Shown here piece by piece: positions 8,295 through 17,435 of a stretch of 64,000 nucleotides of DNA. The translations under genes and the position numbers were made by a program. The notes beneath the pieces are model-generated. The model was not told the origin of the DNA and searched no databases. It was given only the letters and a program-made list of their open reading frames with translations. Every line of letters starts with the position of its first letter. The stretch's first letter is position 1. The stretch spans positions 1 to 64,000 of the forward strand of contig DASPTQ010000012.1 in assembly GCA_035623335.1 (NCBI GenBank), in the 5' to 3' direction. The DNA comes from JAFAGX01 sp035623335 (lineage in GTDB: Bacteria; Acidobacteriota; Terriglobia; Terriglobales; Acidobacteriaceae).

Positions 8295-11200
8295 ATGCAA
8301 GTTTCCCGTTCTCTTCTAGGAATCGCTGCACTCTGCCTGTTCTCAATCCAAGCACTAGCTCAAGGCGAGACTACGAGCGCCATTCAGGGGCAGGCGACCG
8401 ATTCCACCGGAGCAGTGGTTTCCGGCGCAGCGGTGACCGCCACTAGCCTCGACACGGGATCAAGGCGCAGCGTGAAGACGGACGCGGGAGGTCGATTCAA
8501 TTTCCCCCAGCTAAAGCCGGGTGCGTATAAAGTCGAGATCGAGGCGCAGGGTTTTGAGCCACAGACGGCAAATAATGTCTTCTCAGGATTGGGGCAGAAG
8601 CAGACAGTCAATTTCACGCTGAAGGTCGCTCACTCAAATCAAGTAGTCGAAGTTAACTCGGAAGCACCCATTATCAATCCCAGTAACGCGAACACATCCA
8701 CGACTCTGGCTGCTACCGCACTCGAAAACCTCCCGAATCCGGGCGGCGATTTGACCTATCCCTTGCAGTTCGCGGCGGGTGCCCTTATCAACACGGCAGG
8801 AAGCGGAAATGATTTTGTGGGTAGCACGAACGGATACGGAAACGTGGAGTTCAACGGTCTACCCGCTCTGTCGAACGGCTACGTCGTGGACGGTCTCGAA
8901 ACGAACGATCCTCTGACAAACCTCAATAGCGGTCTCTCGACAAATCTAGTTCTGGGGCTGAATTCGATCTCGGAAGTGACGGTCAATACGCTTTCCTATT
9001 CGGTCGATCAGGGCAGGTACGGCGCGTCTCAGGTTAACTATGTGACAAAATCGGGCACGAACCAGTTCCATGGCAATTTGTACGAACTCTGGAATGGTTC
9101 GATTCTCAATGCGGCGGACTATTTCACGAATGCCACGCCGGGAAACCACAAACCACGCTCGAACGTCAACCATTTCGGCGGCAGTTTGGGCGGTCCGATT
9201 GTTCATGACAAGCTGTTCTTCTTCTTCGACAGTGAGTGGGTGCGGATCGCTTTGCCAATCGTCACGCCCGCTACGGTTCCAACGCCCGAATTTCAGAGCT
9301 ACGTTTTGCAGCAGCTTCCGCTCGGCGGAACCGATGCCATAACCGGATCGACCTACGCTCCAGCCCCGCAACAGGTGCCTTTTTACCAGAAGATGTTCTC
9401 GCTATACGGGAGCACAGCGGGGGTGCCTCTCGCAGTCTTGGGATGCCCGTTCAACGCGGATGGTTCTTCGGCTTCAGGCACGATACCGAACGGCAACGGC
9501 TGCGCCAATCGGCAAAGCGTCTCCCATTCCAGCGATGACCACGAGCAGGTGCAGACTGCCCGAATCGACTACAACATCAACACGAACAACACTGCGTGGT
9601 TCCGCTTTCAGGCTGATACGGGCGTGCAGGCGGCATACACCGACCCGATCAATCCGCTGTTCAATTCCGTTTCGCCTCAGCCTCTCTACTCGTTCGCGTC
9701 GGGCTACACACACGTCTTTTCGCAGAATCTCGTCAACTATTTCAATCCGGCATTCTCGTGGTATTCGAGCCTGTTCGCGCCCAGTGATTTCCAGAAAACA
9801 CAGGCTACCTTCCCCATCGTGCTACAAGGCAGCGGTGCGAATGCGCCGTTTACGACAGTCGGTGGTCTCGACAACACTTGGCTTCAGGGACGCCGAGCAT
9901 CGCGGTTCTTCATCAATGACAACTTGGCTTGGAGCCGGGGATCGCGCGAGATCAGGGTAGGCACCAACATCCGAATCTTCCGCCTGAATGATTTCGATTT
10001 CGGCGAGGGCACAGTTCCTCTGGTCACGTATACGGATTTGCCGGAGTTCATCTATGGCCTGGCGTCCACGGCGACCAAGACCTTCCCGACGAATGTGAAC
10101 GAACCATTCAATTTCCTGAACATTGACTTGTACGCACAGGACACATGGAGGCTCACGAAGAAGTTGACGTGGACGATTGGCATCCGTAACACCTTCAATT
10201 CAAATCCTCTCAATCCGCATGATGAAGTGGCACGCCTTCGGGGATCGTTCGACTCGATTTCGCACGACGTGAGCCAGCCGCTCAGCAATGCCGTTCAGAC
10301 GCATCTCGGCAATCTATTCTCGTCCACACCGCTCGCGATCCTGCAACCGAGGACAGCGATTGCATGGCAGTTCGAGCCGAAAACCGTGCTCAGGAGTGGT
10401 TTCGGTCTTTTCAGCGATATTCTGCCGGGAACAGTTGCCGACCTCATCGGGATGAATCCACCCTACGTGCAGACATTCCAAGGCGGTCTTCTGGGAACTG
10501 TGGGAGGAACGGCAATCGCGCCGGGAGTGGTGAACAGCGCGGTCGATGCGACTGTCGTCGCCAATCAGAGATTCACTTCCGGGTTCGCGCAGGGGCAGCT
10601 TTCTTGCGGGTCTGCACTCGCCAATCCCGCATCATGCCTGCCGCCAGTTGCTATCACTGCGGTGCCCAGTGGCGAACTCCACGCGCCCTACTTCATGCAG
10701 TGGAGCCTTGGCATTTCGCACCAGATCGGAACAACTGCCAGCGTTCAGGCGCAATACGTCGGCACCCGCGCCGTGAATCAGCCTTACACCACACAAGTGA
10801 ATGGGTATCAAACAGTCTGCCAAGGCTGCTTCGCGCCTTTCCCTTACAGGCAGCCGACCGATGCTCGGTTCGGCGCGGTCACGCAATTTTCGACTGGGGC
10901 TAACAGCCACTACAACGGGCTGCAACTGACGGCTATGAAGCGACTGGGGCATGGGCTGCAAGGACAGGTCAACTACACGTGGAGCCATTGCCTCGATACG
11001 GTGTCAAACGGCGGCTTCCTTCAGTTTTCTGCGGGAGGAATCCTCTCGCCACTGCCCGGTGAACTCGCCCGCGATTACGGCTCCTGCGATTACGACATTA
11101 GGCACAATCTGACGGGACAATACGTCTACCAGCTTCCGCAAAACGTGAAAGACCATTGGCTTGGATACGCGCTGAACGGCTGGCAACTGTCCGGCACGGC

Positions 11201-11762
11201 GTTGTGGCACAGCGGAGTTCCGTTCTCAGTTCTGAGCACGCCGTACTCGGCCAACGGACACGGAATCGTGCAAGGCAGTGGCCCGCAATTCGCCAGCGTT
11301 GTACCGGGCGTGTTTCTTTACGAGCACCATTCAATTCCGGGGATCACGCAGCCGGGAACAATCCAGTGGCTAAATCCGGATGCCTTCACTTCTGCCGTCG
11401 ATCCGAGCACGGGAGCCTGCAATGCCGGGGACACACCGCATAACTGTCAATTCGGAAATCTTGCACGCAATGCGTTGCGCGGCCCGGATTTCGTGTGGAA
11501 CGATTTTTACCTGACGAAGTGGTTCCCAGTCAGCGAGCACGTGAAGCTGCGCTTTGACGCACAGTTCTTTAATCTCTTCAACCATCCAAACTTCGGATTG
11601 CCCAGTATCGTGCTGGCAGGAACACCGGGCAAGCCTTCCACCCAAACTGGGTTCGGAGCACTGGCCTATACCACGTCGCCTCCAACGGGCTTACTGGGCG
11701 TTGGGCTCGGTGGTGACAGCAGCCCACGAATGATCGCCTTCCAACTAAGGCTGGAATTTTAG
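8295..11762 (+). CDS. TonB-dependent receptor with N-terminal carboxypeptidase-regulatory-like domain (Oar-like)
   Basis: A 1155-residue protein with a signal peptide ending LAQG (about residue 23). Residues 25-110 are a carboxypeptidase-regulatory beta-sandwich (IQGQATDSTGAVVSGAAVTA, RFNFPQLKPGAYKVEIEAQGF). A plug-like region follows, with YVVDGLETNDP and SQVNYVTKSGTNQFHGNLYE, then a long outer-membrane barrel ending in FQLRLEF. This architecture is massively expanded in Acidobacteriota, where it is thought to import sugars, peptides or other large substrates; the substrate cannot be read here. It stands alone in the accessory region, and the link to the nearby metal genes is positional only. 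Confidence 0.9.
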   Translation: MQVSRSLLGIAALCLFSIQALAQGETTSAIQGQATDSTGAVVSGAAVTATSLDTGSRRSVKTDAGGRFNFPQLKPGAYKVEIEAQGFEPQTANNVFSGLGQKQTVNFTLKVAHSNQVVEVNSEAPIINPSNANTSTTLAATALENLPNPGGDLTYPLQFAAGALINTAGSGNDFVGSTNGYGNVEFNGLPALSNGYVVDGLETNDPLTNLNSGLSTNLVLGLNSISEVTVNTLSYSVDQGRYGASQVNYVTKSGTNQFHGNLYELWNGSILNAADYFTNATPGNHKPRSNVNHFGGSLGGPIVHDKLFFFFDSEWVRIALPIVTPATVPTPEFQSYVLQQLPLGGTDAITGSTYAPAPQQVPFYQKMFSLYGSTAGVPLAVLGCPFNADGSSASGTIPNGNGCANRQSVSHSSDDHEQVQTARIDYNINTNNTAWFRFQADTGVQAAYTDPINPLFNSVSPQPLYSFASGYTHVFSQNLVNYFNPAFSWYSSLFAPSDFQKTQATFPIVLQGSGANAPFTTVGGLDNTWLQGRRASRFFINDNLAWSRGSREIRVGTNIRIFRLNDFDFGEGTVPLVTYTDLPEFIYGLASTATKTFPTNVNEPFNFLNIDLYAQDTWRLTKKLTWTIGIRNTFNSNPLNPHDEVARLRGSFDSISHDVSQPLSNAVQTHLGNLFSSTPLAILQPRTAIAWQFEPKTVLRSGFGLFSDILPGTVADLIGMNPPYVQTFQGGLLGTVGGTAIAPGVVNSAVDATVVANQRFTSGFAQGQLSCGSALANPASCLPPVAITAVPSGELHAPYFMQWSLGISHQIGTTASVQAQYVGTRAVNQPYTTQVNGYQTVCQGCFAPFPYRQPTDARFGAVTQFSTGANSHYNGLQLTAMKRLGHGLQGQVNYTWSHCLDTVSNGGFLQFSAGGILSPLPGELARDYGSCDYDIRHNLTGQYVYQLPQNVKDHWLGYALNGWQLSGTALWHSGVPFSVLSTPYSANGHGIVQGSGPQFASVVPGVFLYEHHSIPGITQPGTIQWLNPDAFTSAVDPSTGACNAGDTPHNCQFGNLARNALRGPDFVWNDFYLTKWFPVSEHVKLRFDAQFFNLFNHPNFGLPSIVLAGTPGKPSTQTGFGALAYTTSPPTGLLGVGLGGDSSPRMIAFQLRLEF

Positions 11763-11796
11763 TTTCGCCAACACGCAGTCGAGTGACGGTCGCCGT

Positions 11797-12378
11797 TCAA
11801 GGTTTTCTGAGGACTTTGATCTGGTACCGCCAACGCCCTGAGCCGCTCTGATCTAACTCATCAATCAGCGTTGACCGTTCACGGAAGTAGTCCATATCGC
11901 CTTTGCCGTGCGGGAACAAATCCCCGATGACGAAATAGCCTTTGGGCTTCACCGCATCGAACACAGAGTCGTATGCCTTAAACCGCTTTTTCCCCATGTT
12001 GTGGAACACAAGATTCGACACTGCGAGATCGAACTGCATGTCTAATTTCAGTGGTTTCGTCAGGTCGTGCTTGAGAAACGAAGTTCTGGCGTCGATCCCC
12101 AAAGACTTCATGTTCTCCTCTGCCATCGCTATCGACATCTCAGACATGCTGCTATCGCTGAACAAGTCAACGCCCGTGATGCTGGCTTTCGGAAAATACT
12201 TGGCAGCAACGGAGGTCAAGAAGCCCAATCCACATCCAGCGTCCAGAATCTTGAGAGCGGCACGGGAAGGATAGAGAGGCTTCAACAATTTGGAGAATGC
12301 CTTTTCAGCGGACTCCCTGATGGCTTTTGACCCCTGAGGTGTTGTGTGGTGATACGTGCCGAAATCTACAGCCTTCAT
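11797..12378 (-). CDS. Class I SAM-dependent methyltransferase
   Basis: A 193-residue protein with the Rossmann-like methyltransferase core: motif I ILDAGCGLGFLTSVAAKYFP near residue 44, an acidic end of strand 2 (ITGVDLF), FLKHDL before motif II, and FDLAVSNLVFHNMG. No extra substrate-binding domain is present, so the target is unknown. It is divergent from the MerR gene at 12553 across a 174-base gap containing a MerR-type promoter element, so it could be co-regulated with the metal genes, but its own promoter is not clear. Confidence 0.8.
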   Translation of the reverse strand: MKAVDFGTYHHTTPQGSKAIRESAEKAFSKLLKPLYPSRAALKILDAGCGLGFLTSVAAKYFPKASITGVDLFSDSSMSEMSIAMAEENMKSLGIDARTSFLKHDLTKPLKLDMQFDLAVSNLVFHNMGKKRFKAYDSVFDAVKPKGYFVIGDLFPHGKGDMDYFRERSTLIDELDQSGSGRWRYQIKVLRKP

Positions 12379-12509
12379 CGATTGCTAAACCACCTTAGTC
12401 TGATGATCCGAATCATTGCAGTCACAGGTTGATTTTAAGTGACCGGCCGAGGGTCTATTTAGAGACGTAGGAGCTTTCCCCCGCTCTGCTTGCCGCCTAA
12501 AATATCTGC

Positions 12510-12541
12510 TTGACTCTGGAACCGATTCCGGGGTTTAACCT
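12510..12541 (+). promoter_or_regulatory. Possible MerR-type promoter for the first MerR gene
   Basis: TTGACT at 12510-12515 is followed by the imperfect dyad CTGGAA-CCGA-TTCCGG and a weak -10 around 12535-12541, a longer-than-normal spacing as in MerR-controlled promoters. The same TTGACTCTGGA lead-in occurs at the second MerR gene (19505). The -10 is poor, so confidence is moderate. Confidence 0.45.
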
Positions 12542-12552
12542 GAACTCCAAAG

Positions 12553-13026
12553 GTGAGGATCGTGCAATCGGGTGAACTATCGCGTCTGACTGGGGTGAGC
12601 GCGGACACGCTGCGGCATTACGAGCGTCTCGGCGTCTTACCGAAGCCGCCTCGCACGAACGGGGGCTATCGAAACTACCCTGCCACTTCGCTTCAGCGCG
12701 TCCATCTAGTCCAGAGCGCCTTGAAGGTCGGTTTTTCTCTCCCTGAGTTGGCGACCATCCTGAAAATGCGTGATCGTGGGGAAGCACCATGCCAACGGGT
12801 TCGGGCTATGGCAGGACGCAAGCTTCAAGACCTCAAGCAGCAAATCGGTGATCTTCAGAAGATGCGCGATCAGCTAGAGCGGATTCTTAAGGACTGGGAT
12901 GCGCAACTGGCTCGTACCGGGAAGGGGAAGCAGGCACGCCTGCTGGAGACGCTGCCTCATGACATCCTCGGCGCAAATCCCAATCGCCTCATCGCGAAGA
13001 ACGACAAAAAGAGAGGTCAGCCATGA
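12553..13026 (+). CDS. MerR-family regulator, heavy-metal type by sequence
   Basis: A 157-residue protein starting at GTG 12553 (or GTG 12562, better spaced from GAGG). The N-terminal winged HTH is clear (GELSRLTGVSADTLRHYERLGVLPKPPRT, split here: GELSRLTGVSADTLRHYERL then GVLPKPPRTNGGYRNY), followed by the long dimerisation helix (MAGRKLQDLKQQIGDLQKMR). One cysteine (APCQRVR, about residue 80) is at the position of the first metal-binding cysteine, but the usual C-terminal Cys pair is absent. It overlaps the next gene by ATGA and probably controls that gene, and perhaps the divergent methyltransferase. Confidence 0.8.
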   Translation: MRIVQSGELSRLTGVSADTLRHYERLGVLPKPPRTNGGYRNYPATSLQRVHLVQSALKVGFSLPELATILKMRDRGEAPCQRVRAMAGRKLQDLKQQIGDLQKMRDQLERILKDWDAQLARTGKGKQARLLETLPHDILGANPNRLIAKNDKKRGQP

Positions 13027-13529
13027 ACGCAGCCGGAATCATCGCAGTTCTGGTGTTCGCTACCACAATTCATGCACAGCAGAATACCCAGACGCCCGAA
13101 CAACAGCACGCGGCAATGATGAAACGTGGCGATCAGGGAATGGGGTTCTCGCAAGAAAAGACAACGCACCATTTCCTCTTGCTGAAAAATGGCGGGGAGA
13201 TCAATGTGACCGCAAACGATCCGAAGGACGATGGTTCCCGCGACCATATCCGAATGCATCTCTCGCATGTTGCCGAAATGTTCTCAGAAGGTGACTTTCA
13301 CGTCCCCATGTTCATCCACGACACCACCCCTCCCGGCGTGCCAGTGATGAAGGAACTGCACAAAGAAATTCATTACCGCTACCAACAGACGGATACGGGC
13401 GGAAAGATCGAGATTGAAACTGCGAATCCAAGGGCGCTGCACGCGGTCCACGATTTTCTGCGATTTCAGATCGCGGAGCACAAAACGGGAGACCCTACAG
13501 AAGTGCCGAACGATGCCGTCCATCGGTAA
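13023..13529 (+). CDS. Conserved secreted His-rich protein coupled to the MerR gene
   Basis: A 168-residue protein with a short signal peptide (AAGIIAVLVFATTIHAQ), beginning within the stop of the MerR gene. The mature part has TTHHFLLLKNGGEINV, RDHIRMHLSHVAEMF and GDFHVPMFIHDT, with many His and Met residues that could touch metal. I recall proteins of this style beside metal-response genes in Acidobacteriota and Proteobacteria, but no function is established to my knowledge. Translational coupling to a MerR gene implies inducible expression. Confidence 0.62.
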   Translation: MNAAGIIAVLVFATTIHAQQNTQTPEQQHAAMMKRGDQGMGFSQEKTTHHFLLLKNGGEINVTANDPKDDGSRDHIRMHLSHVAEMFSEGDFHVPMFIHDTTPPGVPVMKELHKEIHYRYQQTDTGGKIEIETANPRALHAVHDFLRFQIAEHKTGDPTEVPNDAVHR

Positions 13530-13553
13530 TTATCGGTGACGGTTGCCCCCGAT

Positions 13554-14075
13554 CTATAGAAGCGGCTTCAAAGCCGACTCCACATTCTCTGTGTACTCGA
13601 ATCCCACGATCTTCCATCGAAGAATGCCGTTGCGGTCGTACAGCATTGTGGTCGGCAGCCCTTCGATACCACCAAATTTCTGCTTCAGGTCTTCGCTTGC
13701 TCCTGCCAACGGGTAGTGGACGCCTATTTCCTTCGCGAATTGAAGCGGGTCTTCCATGTCTGGCATCGTCTGGAATTTGAACCCGATTACCACGAATCCG
13801 CGAGAACCGTAGCGATCCACGAGCGCCTGATAACCGGGCATCTCTCTCTTGCACGGTTGGCACCATGTCGCCCAGAAGTCAACAAGGACGAGTTTGCCAC
13901 GCAGGTCAGCCGACGAGAGCGGACGCCCTTGTAGGTCTGTAACGGAGAAGGCGGGCAGGCTTGAACCGATTTCACCAGCGGCAACATGCTTCGACGCCTC
14001 AGGTAGACTCGTCGAATGCTGGCACCCGACGAGTACCACCGAAGCGAGGCTCACCAACAAATATTTGCTGAGCAT
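13554..14075 (-). CDS. TlpA-like thioredoxin lipoprotein
   Basis: A 173-residue protein starting at ATG 14075, directly after the stop of the UGA-containing HMA gene. The N-terminus is a lipoprotein signal (LASVVLVGCQHS) giving Cys 18 as the lipidated residue. The body is an AlkHP/TlpA thioredoxin fold with the redox motif WCQPC near residue 72 and a cis-Pro loop GLPTTMLYD. Such proteins reduce disulfides or keep periplasmic metal-binding thiols reduced. As the last gene of the operon it could keep the HMA protein (thiols or selenols) reduced; that is inference. Confidence 0.86.
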   Translation of the reverse strand: MLSKYLLVSLASVVLVGCQHSTSLPEASKHVAAGEIGSSLPAFSVTDLQGRPLSSADLRGKLVLVDFWATWCQPCKREMPGYQALVDRYGSRGFVVIGFKFQTMPDMEDPLQFAKEIGVHYPLAGASEDLKQKFGGIEGLPTTMLYDRNGILRWKIVGFEYTENVESALKPLL

Positions 14076-14600
14076 CTATTCCTTCTTTACTTCGAGAATC
14101 AGCAGTTTCAGCGGAGCGGAAGCGTCCGCCTTCTTCTGCTTACCGGATTTCTTGTACAACTCTCCACGAATAGTGACGACTGTGGGTGAACCCACCAACG
14201 GTTCAATTCCCTTGGACAATTCGTTTGCGGCAACGACGAAGGACTGGTTCGGGCTCACCTGCAAAGATAGATTGCCCGCCGAGTCCTTCACCATCTTCCC
14301 GGTTGCAGTCATGTCCAATTCCGCAACGCTGACACCGCTGTCATACGTCGCCTTCAGAAGTTGAGCAGGGTCTATCTTGCCGTCGTCCTTCGGCGTGATC
14401 TCGACTCTTCCATCAATCAAACTGACCTCGACATTTGCAACGCCAGACTGGCGTTGTAGGTGCTGTTTCACACCGTATGCTCAAAAGTTTCAGGTCATGC
14501 CCTCGACACGCATCTCGATGTACCTGATCTGAGCTTCCAGCCTTGGCACGACGAAAATGCAACCTGCCAATAACAACAGTGCAAGGTATTTTCGGTTCAT
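14076..14600 (-). CDS. Secreted HMA-domain protein with UxxU metal site (candidate selenoprotein)
   Basis: The ATG at 14600 has a strong GGAGGGG site and a signal peptide (ALLLLAGCIFVVPRLEAQ). The HMA domain begins IRYIEMRVEGMT and continues NF and AYGVKQHLQRQSGV, but codons 37 (14492-14490) and 40 (14483-14481) are both TGA, exactly where HMA domains carry the CxxC metal ligands. Reading through gives 174 residues, one frame, no other stop until 14078. The mature C-terminal half (SLQVSPNQSFVVAANE) is of unknown fold. A stem-loop lies 31 nt after the second TGA. It sits 14 bases after an outer-membrane gene and abuts the TlpA gene. Sequence shows the TGAs; selenocysteine insertion is inference. 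The alternative is a pseudogene, which would need two stops to hit both ligand codons. Confidence 0.78.
14438..14456 (-). promoter_or_regulatory. SECIS-like hairpin downstream of the two UGA codons
   Basis: On the minus strand CAACGCCAGTCTGGCGTTG forms a perfect 7-8 bp stem closed by an AGUCU loop. The loop starts 31 nt after the second UGA, inside the spacing known for bacterial SECIS elements (about 16-37 nt), and has GU in the loop as in the E. coli fdhF element. The match is structural; binding to SelB is not shown. Confidence 0.6.
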
Positions 14601-14614
14601 AATCCCCTCCGTTC

Positions 14615-14874
14615 TCAGAGATGTAGTCGAAACTGTTGTGTCACTCCGAAACTGATGTGACGACGCACGGGCATGAACATTGCTCCGCTCGAATGTGCAA
14701 CGTCCCAATCCATGCCGAGCCATACGTGCATCCCCGGTCGGATACCGACGTAAGTCGTCACTCCTGCCAGCAAAACGTCACCACCACTCCCGCTTTGTGT
14801 CATCCCTGCAATGCGGTCATCCCCAGAATGCAAGAACGTCAGCACAGGGCCGATGAACCATTCACGGGCTACAT
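14615..14874 (-). pseudogene. Outer-membrane protein gene, 3' part (cut by IS element)
   Basis: From the insertion point this part encodes the frame NVAREWFIGPVLTF...VTQQFRLHL and ends in a barrel-like C-terminus at TGA 14617-14615. It is the continuation of the piece at 17672-18368. Deleting the IS plus one copy of the six-base repeat CTACAT joins the halves in frame (ESKN-VAREWF). The HMA gene starts 14 bases downstream, so the insertion may also affect its transcription. Confidence 0.85.
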
Positions 14875-15102
14875 TGGGGAATCCGGGCGAAGGTGAACGC
14901 GATTCCGGTCTGAAGCCGAACGCCATTCCGTTGTGATTCCGAACAGCATTCCGGTCTGAAGGTGAACACCGATTCCGGTGGGAAGGCGAACAGTTTTGTC
15001 GTCTAGCGGAATGGTGTTCGGCTTGGAGCGGAATGTTTTCCACAGGGGAACGGTAGGAGGAGAAGCAGCGCTGGACAATTAGCTGGCATTTGAAACTCCA
15101 CG

Positions 15103-16686
15103 ATGAAGGAGATCAAGGTGCCGGCCAGGAGAAAGTCCATGCGCAAAGTGAAAGAAGTTCTGCGGTTACGGTTGGAGTTGGGGCTGGGGCAGCGGCAGAT
15201 CGCGCGCAGTTGCGGGATGGGGCTGAGCACAGTCCACGACTATTTGGAGCGGGCAGCGGCGGCCGGGATCGGCTGGCCGTTGCCAGAAGGCCAGAGCGAA
15301 GAGGAACTGGAAAGGAGGTTGTTTGGGAATCAACCTGCGGCGGTGCGAGTAATGCGACCGCAGCCGGATTGGAAGGCGATTCACGAGCAACTGCAGCAAC
15401 ATCGCCATCTGACCCTGCAGCTGGTGTGGCAAGAATATCGCCAAACGAACCCCGAGGGGTATCGCTACAGTTGGTTTTGCGAGCGCTATCAGCAATGGCG
15501 ACGGCGCCTGGATGTGGTGCTGCGCCAGGAACACAAGGCCGGGGAGAAGATGTTCGTGGACTGGGCCGGGGCGACGATTCCCGTTTATGACGCCACCACG
15601 GGCAAGCCGTGGTCGGCTTCGTTGTTTGTGGCTGTGCTGGGAGCCAGTTCCTACACCTATGCGGAGGCGACGCGCGATCAGCAGTTAGAATCCTGGATCC
15701 AAGCGCATATCCATGCCCTGGAATTTTTTGGTGGCGTACCCACGCTGGTGGTGCCGGATAACACCAAAACCGCCGTCACCCGCGCCTGCCGCTACGATCC
15801 TGATCTGAATCCCACCTATCAAGAGTTCGCGGTGCACTACGGGATGGGCGTGGTGCCGGCGCGGCCCTACAAGCCCAGAGATAAGGCGAAAGCGGAAAAT
15901 GCCGTGCAAGTGGTGGAGCGGTGGATCGTAGCCGCTTTACGGAATCGAAGGTTCTTCAGCTTACAGGAACTCAACCCAGCCATTCGCGAGTTACTGGCGC
16001 GGCTGAATGAGCGTCCGTTCCGCAAACGCGACGGATCCCGGGCCAGTCTGTTTCACCACTTGGAGAAACCAGCCCTGGCCGGGTTGCCGGCCGAGCGCTT
16101 CGATCTGAGTCAGTGGTCGCGGGCCACCGTCAACATCGACTACCACATCGCCTTCGACGGGAACTTCTATAGTGTGCCCTATAGCTTGGTGCAGCAAGTC
16201 GTGGAAGTCCGCTCCACCCCGACGACGGTCGAGATCTTTTGCCAAGGGAACCGGGTGGCTTCTCACCTGCGCCGTCCTGGGCGGGGACAAACCATTACCA
16301 CGAATGAGCACCGTCCCCGGAGTCACCAAGCGCATCTGGAATGGCCGCCTTCCCGCATGGTGAACTGGGCGCGCAGCATCGGTCCGCACACGGCGCAGTT
16401 ATTCGAACGCATTCTCAGTGAGAAGCCTCACCCCGAGATGGGCTATCGTTCCTGCCTCGGCATTATTCGCTTGGCCCAGCAGTACTCGGCGGAACGCATG
16501 GAAGCCGCTGCCCAACGAGCCATCCTCGCCCAAGCCTGTCGCTATCAGAGCGTGAAGTCGATCTTAAAGAACTCCCTCGATGCCGTCCCCTTGTCTCCAC
16601 CACGACTTAGTTCTCCACCCCTGCGGCATGACAATCTCCGCGGCGCGGACTACTTCGACCAGGGAGGAGGGCCAGACGCATGCTGA
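15103..16686 (+). CDS. istA: IS21 transposase IstA
   Basis: A 527-residue DDE transposase. The N-terminus is a helix-turn-helix (LRLELGLGQRQIARSCGMGL, then STVHDYLERA), followed by the retroviral-integrase-like catalytic core with the acidic residues in FVDWAGATIPV, LVVPDNTKTAV and a later glutamate (KAKAENAVQVVERWI). Length is usual for IstA. Its end overlaps istB by seven bases, matching the common coupled expression of this pair. An ATG further downstream (15133) is possible but less favoured. Confidence 0.93.
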   Translation: MKEIKVPARRKSMRKVKEVLRLRLELGLGQRQIARSCGMGLSTVHDYLERAAAAGIGWPLPEGQSEEELERRLFGNQPAAVRVMRPQPDWKAIHEQLQQHRHLTLQLVWQEYRQTNPEGYRYSWFCERYQQWRRRLDVVLRQEHKAGEKMFVDWAGATIPVYDATTGKPWSASLFVAVLGASSYTYAEATRDQQLESWIQAHIHALEFFGGVPTLVVPDNTKTAVTRACRYDPDLNPTYQEFAVHYGMGVVPARPYKPRDKAKAENAVQVVERWIVAALRNRRFFSLQELNPAIRELLARLNERPFRKRDGSRASLFHHLEKPALAGLPAERFDLSQWSRATVNIDYHIAFDGNFYSVPYSLVQQVVEVRSTPTTVEIFCQGNRVASHLRRPGRGQTITTNEHRPRSHQAHLEWPPSRMVNWARSIGPHTAQLFERILSEKPHPEMGYRSCLGIIRLAQQYSAERMEAAAQRAILAQACRYQSVKSILKNSLDAVPLSPPRLSSPPLRHDNLRGADYFDQGGGPDAC

Positions 16687-17435
16687 ACCAGCCCATGATG
16701 GAAAAGCTGCTGGCCATGCGGCTGCACGGCATGCTCGAGGCTTTGAAGATCCAGGAACAAGATCGGGCCGTCAACGAGCTAAGCTTCCTCGAACGATTCG
16801 CTCTGCTAGTCGATCAGCAATGGAGTTGGCGCGAGAATCAGGCACTGGCACGCAGGCTGAAAGCCGCCAAGCTGCGGGGACCCGCCTGCGTGGAAGACAT
16901 CGATTACCGAGCGGCGCGCGACCTCGATAAGACCGTGGTGCGCGCCTTGGTCCAACAGTCCGACTGGGTCCGTAATCATGAAAACATTTTCGTGATCGGG
17001 CCGTGCGGCGTGGGCAAGAGCTTTCTCGCATCGGCATTGGCCCAGAAAGCATGTCGCGATGGATACTCGGCGCTCTATCTCCGTGCCGCTGCCTTGTCGC
17101 GGGAGCTGGCCCTGGCCCGAGCCGATGGCAGCTTACGTCACTTCTTGGCACGGCTGTGTCGCATCGACGTCTTAGTCATCGATGACTGGGCCATGGCACC
17201 CTTAGGGGAAAACGAGCGACGCGAAGTCTGGGAAATCTGCGAGGATCGCTACCAGGCCCGCTCCACCATCCTCACTTCCCAGCTACCGGTCTCGCGCTGG
17301 CACGAGCAAATCGGTGATCCCACCATCGCCGATGGCATCCTGGATCGCTTGGTGCATAACGCCCACCGCATTGAAATGCGCGGAGAATCGATGCGCAAGA
17401 AGCGTAATCTGGCACCGGAAGAGAACAAGCAATGA
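16680..17435 (+). CDS. istB: IS21 helper ATPase IstB
   Basis: A 251-residue AAA+ ATPase with an N-terminal helical region, Walker A GPCGVGKS near residue 105, Walker B VLVIDDWAMAP near residue 165 and a sensor-like segment (STILTSQLPVSRWHEQIG). IstB directs target choice and activates IstA. The start overlaps the istA stop, and the length is usual for the family. Confidence 0.93.
   Translation: MLNQPMMEKLLAMRLHGMLEALKIQEQDRAVNELSFLERFALLVDQQWSWRENQALARRLKAAKLRGPACVEDIDYRAARDLDKTVVRALVQQSDWVRNHENIFVIGPCGVGKSFLASALAQKACRDGYSALYLRAAALSRELALARADGSLRHFLARLCRIDVLVIDDWAMAPLGENERREVWEICEDRYQARSTILTSQLPVSRWHEQIGDPTIADGILDRLVHNAHRIEMRGESMRKKRNLAPEENKQ

Noticed and set aside
14875..15000. CRISPR-like spaced repeats near the IS left end
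   Set aside because: The repeats are the multiple terminal repeats of an IS21 element, inverted at its other end; there are no equal spacers or cas genes.
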